Source: Chloroflexota bacterium (GTDB lineage: Bacteria; Chloroflexota; Anaerolineae; B4-G1). Taken from it: a stretch of 26,227 nucleotides of DNA. The DNA lies in assembly GCA_024232355.1 (NCBI GenBank), contig JAAEPW010000142.1:1-26227 (forward strand), written 5' to 3'. How positions within the stretch are numbered: the stretch's first letter is position 1; each line of letters starts with the position of its first letter. The position numbers and the translations under genes are program-made. Under the pieces are notes generated by a model. That model was not told where the DNA came from. It did no database searches and was given only the letters and a program-made list of their open reading frames with translations. Positions 7,448-14,674 of this stretch are shown piece by piece.

Positions 7448-8201
7448 GGTTCATCAACTCCTTTGCAAATGCACGGTACTGTTGAGCGCCTCGGGTATCT
7501 GGTGCATAGAGTGTGATTGGTTGATGAAACACCGGGCTCTCTTTCAACTTTGTATCTACTTCAATAACGGTTTGGAAAAGAACTGTGCGCATTTCTCTCT
7601 GCATTTGATCGAACATGATACGACATATTCTGTTGCGACGATCATACATTGTCACCAACGCACGGTAGATCAGTCGTGGGTTGGTTCTTTTGCGTATTAG
7701 TTTGACTAATTCCATAGTCTGACGCAACGAGTGCGCAGCATAATATTCACACTGGACAGGAACAACGAGCAGGTCTGCTGCGGTCAGAGCATTGAGCGTT
7801 AGCACGTCGAGGGAAGCTGGGCTATCGATAATCACGACGTCGTATAGATTTTCATCCATAGCATCCAGGCCGCGTTTTAAGAGAAATTCATAGTTCTGCC
7901 GTTTATAGAGAATTTTATTGAGGAGTGCCAATCCTCGTTGGGCGGGAACGATATCTAAACCGAATACGCCACTTTCACGACTAGCGCTCACCACTGAAAC
8001 ATTTCCTAGTAGCACATTATCCACTGTACGGGGTAATTTATTTGGCTCCAACCCAAACGAGAGGGTGAGGTTAGTCTGCGGATCCATATCAATGAGGAGA
8101 ACCATTTTCCCCATCTCGGCCAAGCAGGCCCCCAAAGACAGGCATGTGGTAGTTTTTGCTACTCCTCCCTTTTGATTGTTGACGGCAATAGTGATAGTCA
8201 T
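7440..8201 (-). CDS. parA: Orphan ParA/Soj-type ATPase
   Basis: A 253-residue ParA/MinD-superfamily ATPase. The deviant Walker A motif KGGVAKTT (residues 11-18) with the signature lysine, the A' motif LLIDMDPQTNLT and Walker B VVIIDSPASLD are all present. These proteins dimerise on ATP and position cargo on DNA or membrane. No parB gene or obvious parS site is adjacent; instead it leads an operon with a PAS/GAF sensor, bactofilin, GTPase and roadblock proteins, so a role in placing a protein complex rather than chromosome segregation is likely (inference). No membrane-targeting helix of MinD type is obvious at the C-terminus. The gene is preceded by AGAAAGG and the triple-box promoter at 8249-8306. 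Confidence 0.92.
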   Translation of the reverse strand: MTITIAVNNQKGGVAKTTTCLSLGACLAEMGKMVLLIDMDPQTNLTLSFGLEPNKLPRTVDNVLLGNVSVVSASRESGVFGLDIVPAQRGLALLNKILYKRQNYEFLLKRGLDAMDENLYDVVIIDSPASLDVLTLNALTAADLLVVPVQCEYYAAHSLRQTMELVKLIRKRTNPRLIYRALVTMYDRRNRICRIMFDQMQREMRTVLFQTVIEVDTKLKESPVFHQPITLYAPDTRGAQQYRAFAKELMNHG

Positions 8202-8248
8202 ACTCGAACGCCTTTCTTTTTTTTTGCCAAGTTTATGGCACTGTACTT

Positions 8249-8306
8249 ATTGTAAATGGCTTTGGACAAATGGACGTTACAACAACGTTACAAGCTGGTT
8301 GCTGAA
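8249..8306 (-). promoter_or_regulatory. Promoter of the parA operon with triple 11-bp GTAAC box (copy 2)
   Basis: On the minus strand the units GCAAC, GTAAC, GTAAC (plus-strand starts 8298, 8287, 8276) repeat with an 11-bp period. A -10 box TACAAT (8254 to 8249) lies exactly 21 nt after the last unit. Predicted transcription starts near 8242, about 40 nt before the parA ATG. The -35 position holds no TTGACA-like hexamer, so an activator bound to the repeats probably replaces it. Spacing and flanks (TTC before the first unit) match copies 1 and 3 without gaps. Confidence 0.75.
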
Positions 8307-8352
8307 AACAGGAGAAAAGTTAAGGTATCGTAAAGTCATTTTAAAACAATTC

Positions 8353-10245
8353 CTAAGGACAAGTCTCGTAATCAGCACCCAAGATCAGGCGAAAACCAAA
8401 GGTAGTAGAATCGTCTGGTTGATGGATCACTTGGCTATCAGAAATATTGAACATTTGTTGCAAATAACCCGCTCCGGTACCCTTGACACTCTCGCCAAAG
8501 ATGATCAATTGACTCTCGGCATAGTCTCTTCGATCCGCTTTGCCAACCTCTCCTGGAAAACCGGCTCGATACAGACGGTCCACCGCCAGCCATCCCCATC
8601 CATCGTTCGGCGTCCCATTCCAGATTTCGATGGGCATATAGACACGGCTCAAGCGGGCCTCGGGTGGGGGAGCCATCGCCTCCGCTACGATCGCTTGAAC
8701 CTCTTCTGGCTTGGGGAGGAAAACAGCCCCTCCGTATGGTGTCGTCCACGGCATCACGGCCCCTGCACCGATGTTGTAAAAGCGCACGTTGAGATCATCC
8801 ATTGTCAGAGCAATCTGCGCCAGTTCCAGAATATCTGGGAGCGTTAGATTCGTATCTACCATATCCTGCCCTTGTTGCCACATGGCTGGAGCACGGGTGA
8901 GCATTCCGGCTCCCTTTGCTTTGTGCCAGAGTGCCTGAAGCACTTGCTGCTGGCGTCGTTCGCGGGAAAAGACGCTGGTAGTTTTTCTCGAACGAGCATA
9001 CCAAAGAGCGGTCTCACCATCCATATGATGTATGCCCGGCTCCATAGTCAGAATAGGATATTCTCCATTCTCATCGGGATAAGGCCAATGGTCGCTCAGG
9101 CGACAGTGAACGGGTATGTCTACTCCGTCCGATATGTCCACGATACCGATCAAACCGTCAAAATTGGTGCGGGCGTAATAGTCCATTCGGATGCCCAGAT
9201 TGTAGAGCAGAGTGTCTCGCAACAACGCGGGACCTCCTCCTTCATAATCGTAGGCCTCCCCGTAAAAATCGGCAAAGTTGATTCGGCTCATCCAGAGAGA
9301 GGGGATGTAGACGTATAGATCACGTGGAACAGAAATAATGGATACGGTTCCGCTCTCGCGCTGGACAGAGACAACCTGAACGACGTCCGTATGCCATTCT
9401 GACCAATCCTCACGCCGGTCACTGCCCAGAACGACAATGTTGACAGCATCAGCGGCCACTGGAACGGGCTGAACGGGAGCCGGAATCATCAGTGTCGTAG
9501 AAGGTACGTACGTACTTGGCCCTGGAATAGGAAAGGCTTCTGGAACGACGAGACCGACGGGTACAGGAGTAGGCACAGGAGTGGGTGTTGGTAGTGGGGT
9601 AGGAGTGGGAAAAGGTTCATCCGTTGCATCAAGAATCGCAGTGGGAACTGCCGAAATAGTAGGCAAGCTAGTGGGTGTTGGAGAAGGAGAGTCAGGAGGG
9701 GCCAAGGCCAAAACATCCCCTGGAGATCCGGATGGCAGAGAAAAATCAGCCATAACCGTTGGCTGGGGGGCACTGGCAAAAGCAGATGATCGAGCGGCTA
9801 TGGTTGGTGGCTTTGACAACAGTGGAAAACCCAAGACTCCGCCAACCACTGTGAATAAAAGGAGCAATGTTCCCAGTGCGGGTGTTCGCATCATCGCCTG
9901 GCGCGGCACTTGCTGATGCCGGGTCAGAACTGGGGCAGGGATCGGTCTTGAAACAGGTTGAGTATTACCCCCGCCAGCAGTTGCACCCGCAGACGCAGTC
10001 GCCGCACGTTTCCATGCCCACTGCAACGCTGTGTAAGCGCGGGGACTCTGAACGTGGGATTCCATTGCTTTGGTGATGTGCGCCAAGCTGGCCTGTGGAT
10101 CGTCGGACAAATAGCCTAGCCACAAAAGTGCTGTCTCGTTGGTTGGATCTTGATCCAGTGCAGATTGAAAGGCAGTTATGGCCTCAGGTTTGCGTCCGGC
10201 TCGCGCTGCTCTCATCCCTTTGCGTAAATTTTCTGTGATTAGCAT
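8353..10245 (-). CDS. TPR-LCP family protein (LytR-CpsA-Psr) with LytR_C domain
   Basis: LCP enzymes transfer lipid-linked glycopolymers to peptidoglycan or arabinogalactan outside the membrane. Numbering from the ATG at 10251: TPR-like helices about 8-80 (cytoplasmic), membrane helix about 123-147, Pro/Thr-rich spacer about 150-268, LCP domain about 270-450 and LytR_C about 535-630. Catalytic-type residues are visible: Arg310-Asp311 in SVPRDLY and the Arg-rich segment YARSRKTTSVFSRERR near 418-433. The start at 10245 is preferred because GGGGAG is then 7 nt away; ATG 10251 would leave only one nt. The N-terminal cytoplasmic TPR segment is an unusual addition. It is driven by the third copy of the triple-box promoter, linking it to the parA operon. 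Confidence 0.88.
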   Translation of the reverse strand: MLITENLRKGMRAARAGRKPEAITAFQSALDQDPTNETALLWLGYLSDDPQASLAHITKAMESHVQSPRAYTALQWAWKRAATASAGATAGGGNTQPVSRPIPAPVLTRHQQVPRQAMMRTPALGTLLLLFTVVGGVLGFPLLSKPPTIAARSSAFASAPQPTVMADFSLPSGSPGDVLALAPPDSPSPTPTSLPTISAVPTAILDATDEPFPTPTPLPTPTPVPTPVPVGLVVPEAFPIPGPSTYVPSTTLMIPAPVQPVPVAADAVNIVVLGSDRREDWSEWHTDVVQVVSVQRESGTVSIISVPRDLYVYIPSLWMSRINFADFYGEAYDYEGGGPALLRDTLLYNLGIRMDYYARTNFDGLIGIVDISDGVDIPVHCRLSDHWPYPDENGEYPILTMEPGIHHMDGETALWYARSRKTTSVFSRERRQQQVLQALWHKAKGAGMLTRAPAMWQQGQDMVDTNLTLPDILELAQIALTMDDLNVRFYNIGAGAVMPWTTPYGGAVFLPKPEEVQAIVAEAMAPPPEARLSRVYMPIEIWNGTPNDGWGWLAVDRLYRAGFPGEVGKADRRDYAESQLIIFGESVKGTGAGYLQQMFNISDSQVIHQPDDSTTFGFRLILGADYETCP

Positions 10246-10282
10246 TGGCATTCTCCCCGATCAGGAGCTGGTATGGTAACAA

Positions 10283-10340
10283 TAGACCGTGGAAGGCAGA
10301 CGAAGAGCTAGCCTGTTTACTATCTACCGCCCACGGTCTA
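10283..10340 (-). promoter_or_regulatory. Leader hairpin of the LCP transcript
   Basis: TAGACCGTGG (10283-10292) and CCACGGTCTA (10331-10340) form a perfect 10-bp stem around a 38-nt region that can itself pair AGGC with GCCT. It lies within the roughly 140-nt untranslated leader predicted from the promoter at 10394-10451. No T run follows, so it is not a standard terminator. Possible mRNA stability or regulatory element. Confidence 0.45.
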
Positions 10341-10393
10341 ACTTGTTCTCAAGTGCAGATTTGTGCTTGTGTTAATTGATTATTCTTGTTATT

Positions 10394-10451
10394 ATTGTAC
10401 CGAGCTTTGAAAAAAACGGCGTTACAACCCGGTTACAGGCCAGTTACGGAA
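10394..10451 (-). promoter_or_regulatory. Promoter of the LCP gene with triple 11-bp GTAAC box (copy 3)
   Basis: On the minus strand three perfect GTAAC units (plus-strand GTTAC at 10421, 10432, 10443) repeat at 11 bp, and TACAAT (10399 to 10394) follows after 21 nt. Predicted transcription starts near 10387 and leads into the LCP gene. The box also lies about 22 bp upstream of the divergent efp -35 box, so a bound regulator could affect both directions. It aligns without gaps to copies 1 and 2. Confidence 0.75.
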
Positions 10452-10468
10452 AGCAAGGGCGCAAGCAG

Positions 10469-10496
10469 TTGACGGTACGGGCAGAACGGGTATAAT
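10469..10496 (+). promoter_or_regulatory. Sigma-70-type promoter of efp
   Basis: TTGACG (10469-10474), a 16-bp spacer and TATAAT (10491-10496) form a near-consensus promoter. Predicted start is near 10503, giving a leader of about 26 nt with GGGAGGA (10514-10520) before the efp ATG at 10529. Confidence 0.8.
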
Positions 10497-10528
10497 CCGG
10501 GCAATATTACTTTGGGAGGAATTTGACA

Positions 10529-11086
10529 ATGATTGATGTCAACGAATTGCGTAAAAGTGTTACCTTTACGATGGATGGTGAGATTTACAAAGTGTTAGAG
10601 TATCAACACCATAAACCGGGACGTGGTAAGGCGACCATCCGCACTACGTTGCGCAACCTGCGTACCGGCTCGACTATCCAGCACAACTTTATCACTGGCA
10701 ACCGGGTGGATGATATCCGCATTGAGCGGCGAGGCGTACAGTATCTCTACAACGACGGTGACCTATATTACTTTATGGATACCGAGACCTATGAGCAAAA
10801 AGCCTTGCCCGCTGCTGTATTGGAAGATAAAGTTCCTTATATGAAAGAGAGTATGGAACTGGTGCTTTCAACTTATGAGGAAGAACCGATAGACGTGGAA
10901 CTGCCAACGTCGGTTGAATTAAAAGTGGTCGATGCAGAGTTGGCCGTCGCAGGAGACACTGCTACCGGCGCGCAGAAAAAGGTGACTCTGGAATCTGGTC
11001 TGGTGACTCAAGTGCCGCTCTTTATCAAGCAAGGCGACGTAATCCGCGTGGATACTCGCAACGGAAAGTACGTCACGCGAGTATAG
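10529..11086 (+). CDS. efp: Translation elongation factor P
   Basis: EF-P binds ribosomes stalled at polyproline stretches and promotes peptide bond formation. The 185-residue length and three-domain layout are normal: KOW-like domain 1 with the loop HKPGRGKAT, middle domain with YLYNDGDLYYFMD and TYEQ, and C-terminal OB domain ending VPLFIKQGDVIRVDTRNGKYV. The tip residue, lysine in E. coli (PGKGQ), is arginine here, as in Thermus and EarP-type bacteria; no modification enzyme gene is in the window. The ATG at 10529 is 8 nt after GGGAGGA; a TTG at 10523 is an in-frame but weaker choice. The stop codon overlaps the next gene's GTG. The nearby Pro-rich LCP protein is a natural client (inference). 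Confidence 0.96.
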   Translation: MIDVNELRKSVTFTMDGEIYKVLEYQHHKPGRGKATIRTTLRNLRTGSTIQHNFITGNRVDDIRIERRGVQYLYNDGDLYYFMDTETYEQKALPAAVLEDKVPYMKESMELVLSTYEEEPIDVELPTSVELKVVDAELAVAGDTATGAQKKVTLESGLVTQVPLFIKQGDVIRVDTRNGKYVTRV

Positions 11087-11430
11087 TGATGCGCACACCC
11101 GCTGGTACTGAATGCGCTCACTACTATGAAGACTTTTACCGGGGCCGCGCCACTCAGGAGTGCCGCCTCATTGAGCGCAACCCGCGCTCGGAGCCGTGGA
11201 AGCCTACAATGTGCGCTCGTTGCCCCGTGCCCGGAATCTTGCGCGCCAACGCTTGCCCCAATATGGTGCTGGAAGTACGTGCAATTCGACGCTGGTTTGG
11301 GCTTGTCCGGCGTATTGAGGTTTATGCTGTCTGTACCAAGCACCAGCTTGAAGTGAACGACCCCCACGTTGGTTGCGGACATTGTCACCCGCAAGCGGCG
11401 ACGATTTTCGACGCATCTGTGAAGGAATAA
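11086..11430 (+). CDS. Conserved-looking Cys-rich hypothetical protein
   Basis: A 114-residue protein I do not recognise. It has eight cysteines (residues 10, 26, 43, 46, 57, 83, 97, 100), including CARC and CGHC pairs, plus His residues (CAHYY, CGHCH), which suggests one or two structural zinc sites or an Fe-S site. No signal peptide or membrane helix. GTG 11086 shares a base with the efp stop TAG, and an ATG follows at 11089; either start implies translational coupling to efp. The HAD gene begins 3 nt after its stop. The tight linkage argues for a real gene whose product may act with translation or with the HAD enzyme, but no function can be assigned. Confidence 0.75.
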   Translation: MMRTPAGTECAHYYEDFYRGRATQECRLIERNPRSEPWKPTMCARCPVPGILRANACPNMVLEVRAIRRWFGLVRRIEVYAVCTKHQLEVNDPHVGCGHCHPQAATIFDASVKE

Positions 11431-11433
11431 CTC

Positions 11434-12159
11434 ATGTTCAAAGCCATCCTCTTGGATCTCGATGACACGCTGCTGGGTGTCTCGGATGAAGCTCTGATCC
11501 CCGCTTATCTACAGGCAATTGCCCAACATGTGAGTCACCTGATTCCTCCTGATCAATTTATTGCTGATTTGATGCGTGCCACAGGAGAGATGGACGCCAA
11601 TGATGGCACTGGTCTTACCAACGAGAAGGCATTTGCGGCGGTCTTTTACCCAGCACTGGGGTACAAGGTGGATGAACTGCGCCCTATCTTTGAACAGTTT
11701 TATGAGGACGAGTTTCCCAATCTACAACCTGTGACCCAAGTGCGTCCAAAAGCCCGCGCCCTGGTTGAGTGGGCTTTTGAGCGCGGCTTGCAGGTGGCGA
11801 TTGCGACCAACCCGATATTCCCTCTCACGGCCATTGAACAGCGCTTGGATTGGGCTGGTGTGCCAGTGACCGAGTTCGACTTTGCCCTGGTGACCAGCTA
11901 TGAGAATATGCACGCCACCAAGTCCCATCCGGCTTACTATCGCGAGATTCTGGCACGGTTGGAGCGTCAGCCCGGAGAGTGTTTGATGATTGGTGACAAT
12001 TGGAATTTGGACGTTGTACCCTCAACCTCAATTGGCATCCCCACCTATTGGATTGCAGAGCCAAACCAGGTGCCGCCTGTGAATGGCGTGTCGCTGGTCG
12101 GGCAGGGGACATTGACTGATTTGTGGGATTGGGTTCAGGTAGAAGGATTGTCTTTCTAG
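11434..12159 (+). CDS. HAD-superfamily hydrolase
   Basis: A 241-residue haloacid dehalogenase-fold enzyme, probably a small-molecule phosphatase. Motif I is DLDDTL (Asp8 and Asp10 as nucleophile and acid), motif II is IATNP, motif III is a lysine in ATKSHPAYY, and motif IV is GDNWNLDV. A helical cap is inserted after motif I (about residues 18-95), as in subfamily I (C1 cap) enzymes. The substrate cannot be read from sequence. It is third in the efp operon, 3 nt after the Cys-rich gene with GAAGGA upstream. Its TAG stop is built from the same CTAG that gives the convergent cbiO gene its stop. Confidence 0.9.
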   Translation: MFKAILLDLDDTLLGVSDEALIPAYLQAIAQHVSHLIPPDQFIADLMRATGEMDANDGTGLTNEKAFAAVFYPALGYKVDELRPIFEQFYEDEFPNLQPVTQVRPKARALVEWAFERGLQVAIATNPIFPLTAIEQRLDWAGVPVTEFDFALVTSYENMHATKSHPAYYREILARLERQPGECLMIGDNWNLDVVPSTSIGIPTYWIAEPNQVPPVNGVSLVGQGTLTDLWDWVQVEGLSF

Positions 12160-12869
12160 ACCAGCCCGTGCATCTCTAACAATGGCTTATCGGCCAAGAG
12201 TTTGTCTGTGGAGCCATCGGCGACCAACTGGCCGCCATCGAGAATGACCACGCGAGGAAAAGCCTTTGCTACCATTTGCATATCGTGGGTGGCGACGAGC
12301 ATTGTCTGTGGCAACTCTTGCAAGAGTTTGATCAGTCTTCGACGAGTGCGTGGATCAAGCCCCGCGGTCGGTTCGTCCAGTGCCAGGATGTTTGGTTGCA
12401 TCGAAAGCACACTGGCAATGGCCGCCCGCTTTTTTTCCCCCAGGCTCAGGTGGTGGGATACCCGCTCTGCGTATTCTTCTAACCCAACCTGCGCCAATGC
12501 CCATTCTACCCGACTCTGTATTTCATTCTCGGATAATCTGGCGTAGAGCGGCCCAAAAGCCACGTCTTCAAAAACGGTGGGAGAAAAGAGCTGATCGTCT
12601 GGGTCCTGAAAAACCAATCCCACTTGTGCCCGAATTCGGGATAGGTTTGGTTCGCTTACCTCTTGGTCCATCACGCGCACCATTCCCTCGCCCTGGAGAA
12701 TGCCGTTGAGGTGCAAAAGCAACGTAGATTTGCCTGCACCGTTTGGCCCTACCAATGCCACCTTTTCCCCCGTTCGAACACGCAAGCTCACATCTTGTAG
12801 TCCCCGACGACCATCAGGGTAAGCGAATGATAAATCTTGAACTTTAATACAAGTGCTTTCTATAACCAT
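12156..12869 (-). CDS. cbiO: ECF/cobalt-nickel transporter ATPase CbiO
   Basis: The ATP-hydrolysing component of an energy-coupling-factor importer. All ABC motifs are intact: Walker A GPNGAGKST, Q-loop FQDPDDQLFSPTV typical of EcfA/CbiO, signature LSLGEKKR, Walker B ILALDEPTAGLD and switch His in ATHD. The ATG at 12869 forms an ATGA overlap with the cbiQ stop, so I use it rather than the GTG at 12875. Only one ATPase gene is present, which matches Cbi/Nik-type transporters with a CbiO homodimer rather than EcfA1/A2 pairs. Last gene of the fur-cbiM-cbiQ-cbiO operon; its stop overlaps the convergent HAD gene stop. Confidence 0.93.
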   Translation of the reverse strand: MVIESTCIKVQDLSFAYPDGRRGLQDVSLRVRTGEKVALVGPNGAGKSTLLLHLNGILQGEGMVRVMDQEVSEPNLSRIRAQVGLVFQDPDDQLFSPTVFEDVAFGPLYARLSENEIQSRVEWALAQVGLEEYAERVSHHLSLGEKKRAAIASVLSMQPNILALDEPTAGLDPRTRRRLIKLLQELPQTMLVATHDMQMVAKAFPRVVILDGGQLVADGSTDKLLADKPLLEMHGLV

Positions 12870-13663
12870 CACCACACCAATCGGGCCAATACCTGAATCA
12901 CTGCTAACACTAGGATAAAAGGCAACGCGACTAAAATATCCCAGGGTCGGAGGATGGGAGGGCGTAGCGAGCGCGTTTCGCCATCGTATCCCCGCGCCAC
13001 CATCGCGTCGTAGATGCGTTCGCTGCGCTCGATGCTGCGTAGAAAGAGACTGCCCGCCATTCCGCCAGTCACCCGCGCCCGCCAGAGGATGCTGCCGCCC
13101 CCTTTTCCATCCCGTGCTCCACTACGAGCCGTCCGTGCGCGCATCAGTCGAAGTACCTCATCGCCAATGACAAAAATATAGCGATAGGCAAAACCAAAGG
13201 TAGTGACCAGCACTTGTGGCAGACGTAAACTGCGCATCGCCTGCAACAAGGCCGGAAAAGGAGTAGATGCAGTCATTACCACAGCCATCTGTACTGACAA
13301 CCACGATTTGAGTACAATGCTGATGAACCGAATCAACCCGTCATCGGTGACGGTCAATTGCCAATGCAAAACCGGCATCGTCAGCAAAGATCGTCCCGGC
13401 GTCGAAAACACGACCGTCACAGCCGCCAGCGCGAAAGGAAGCGCCACTGCTGCCCGCCGCTGCACAAACCTCATCCCCAACCGCGAAACCAAGATCACTG
13501 CCAATACGACGATGATTAACAGTATATAGGCTGGCCAAACTCCGTCGGGCACAAGTGCAGAGGTGATGATAAAGAGTACCGTCAAGACAAACTTGATCCG
13601 GCTATCAAGGAAATGAACAGGGCTGGTTCTTGGTCGATAAGCGTCGAGCGCGTGAATGTGCAT
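12869..13663 (-). CDS. cbiQ: ECF/cobalt-nickel transporter transmembrane component CbiQ
   Basis: The EcfT-type membrane coupling protein (264 residues) linking the substrate-binding CbiM to the CbiO ATPase. It has hydrophobic segments near residues 24-60, 70-90, 110-130 and 240-262, and the coupling-helix signature with two Ala-Arg-type motifs around RSIERSERIYDAMVARGYDG. A short charged loop, ARSGARDGKGGG, precedes the last coupling helix. It lies about 12 nt after the cbiM stop and overlaps cbiO by ATGA. Confidence 0.92.
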   Translation of the reverse strand: MHIHALDAYRPRTSPVHFLDSRIKFVLTVLFIITSALVPDGVWPAYILLIIVVLAVILVSRLGMRFVQRRAAVALPFALAAVTVVFSTPGRSLLTMPVLHWQLTVTDDGLIRFISIVLKSWLSVQMAVVMTASTPFPALLQAMRSLRLPQVLVTTFGFAYRYIFVIGDEVLRLMRARTARSGARDGKGGGSILWRARVTGGMAGSLFLRSIERSERIYDAMVARGYDGETRSLRPPILRPWDILVALPFILVLAVIQVLARLVW

Positions 13664-13675
13664 ATTGGTTGAGTG

Positions 13676-14650
13676 CTAGTCGCTGACTGGTTGCACAACA
13701 GGTTGATGTCGCATTCGGGCGACGCCAACGGCAATTCCTGCGACGATGAGCGTACCCACAATGCCGGCTGCAATAGTTGCCAGCGCTTTGTTCGATATAC
13801 CAGGCAACACGTAATCTGGGATGATCTCGTAGGGTGCGTCTCGCGCCGCCTCGATGAATCCTATATCTTGGGCCACGCGCTCCAATCCATCAGGGTGGGG
13901 CGATGCCAACGGTACAAGCAAAGTCACCCCTAGGGCCAGCGCCAGTCCCACGGTGACCCAACGCATACTGCCAGTCGCCGCAGTGGACGGCTCCAGCAGG
14001 TCGCGCCGTGCTGTCGCGACAAAGGTCAGTGCCCCTATAGTGATCAATCCCTCACCGATGCCAATGAGAATATGCACGCCAACCATCGCTGGCAATGCCA
14101 CGGTCAGTGGTGATGTGCCGGAAAAGGCCAATTGAATAGCCGTCGCGGCGGCAGAGGTAATCACTGAAGCCCACGCTGCCGCAAAGCCTCCACCGAGGAC
14201 TCCCCAACGCTGACCTCGCGCTAGTGCCATGATCCCGCGATAGATGCCATAAGCGACCAACGTCGAGATGACGGCCATATTGAGAATGTTCGCCCCCATC
14301 ACGAGCAGGCCTCCATCCTGAAACAATAGTGCTTGGATGGCGACAACGGTTGTCATCGTCAGGATGCCGGCCCATGGCCCCAGCATAATCGCCGCCAGTG
14401 CTCCTCCGATGAGATGTCCCGAAGTGCCTCCCGCGACGGTAAAGTTGAGCATCTGCGCGGCAAAAATAAAGGCTGATAAAACTCCCATCAGTGGCACCTG
14501 CCGCTCGCCCATAGCCTCGCCACTGTGTTTTAGGGCCAGTGCTACTCCGATGACAGCCAGTATCCAACAGATCAATGATATGCCCAGACTTAGAAGCCCG
14601 TCGGGGATATGCAATGGAACTGGAGAAAGGAGAACTCGACTAAACAACAT
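13676..14650 (-). CDS. cbiM: Cobalt/nickel substrate-binding membrane protein CbiM with fused PDGLE (CbiN-like) domain
   Basis: CbiM binds Co2+ or Ni2+ and defines transporter specificity. Starting at the ATG at 14650 (AGGAGGT 5 nt upstream) it has 324 residues. The HIPDG metal-site motif is at 15-19; six or more membrane helices follow, with conserved NFTVAGGTSGHLIGGALAA and GVHILIGIGEGLIT. A C-terminal part (about 235-318) carries a PDGLE motif (HPDGLERVAQD) and a last helix, so CbiN function is fused. In most homologues the mature protein starts directly before this His, forming an N-terminal metal clamp; here 13 residues precede it, needing cleavage or another start. Which metal is carried cannot be decided from sequence. 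Confidence 0.92.
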   Translation of the reverse strand: MLFSRVLLSPVPLHIPDGLLSLGISLICWILAVIGVALALKHSGEAMGERQVPLMGVLSAFIFAAQMLNFTVAGGTSGHLIGGALAAIMLGPWAGILTMTTVVAIQALLFQDGGLLVMGANILNMAVISTLVAYGIYRGIMALARGQRWGVLGGGFAAAWASVITSAAATAIQLAFSGTSPLTVALPAMVGVHILIGIGEGLITIGALTFVATARRDLLEPSTAATGSMRWVTVGLALALGVTLLVPLASPHPDGLERVAQDIGFIEAARDAPYEIIPDYVLPGISNKALATIAAGIVGTLIVAGIAVGVARMRHQPVVQPVSD

Positions 14651-14674
14651 ATCGTACCTCCTGAACAAATTGCA

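Noticed and set aside
7440..8201. Chromosome partition locus (parABS)
   Set aside because: No parB gene follows, and I saw no parS-like site; the neighbours are scaffold and GTPase genes.
8176..8847. 223-residue plus-strand open frame
   Set aside because: It is antisense to the LCP gene and crosses the parA promoter; no recognisable protein features.
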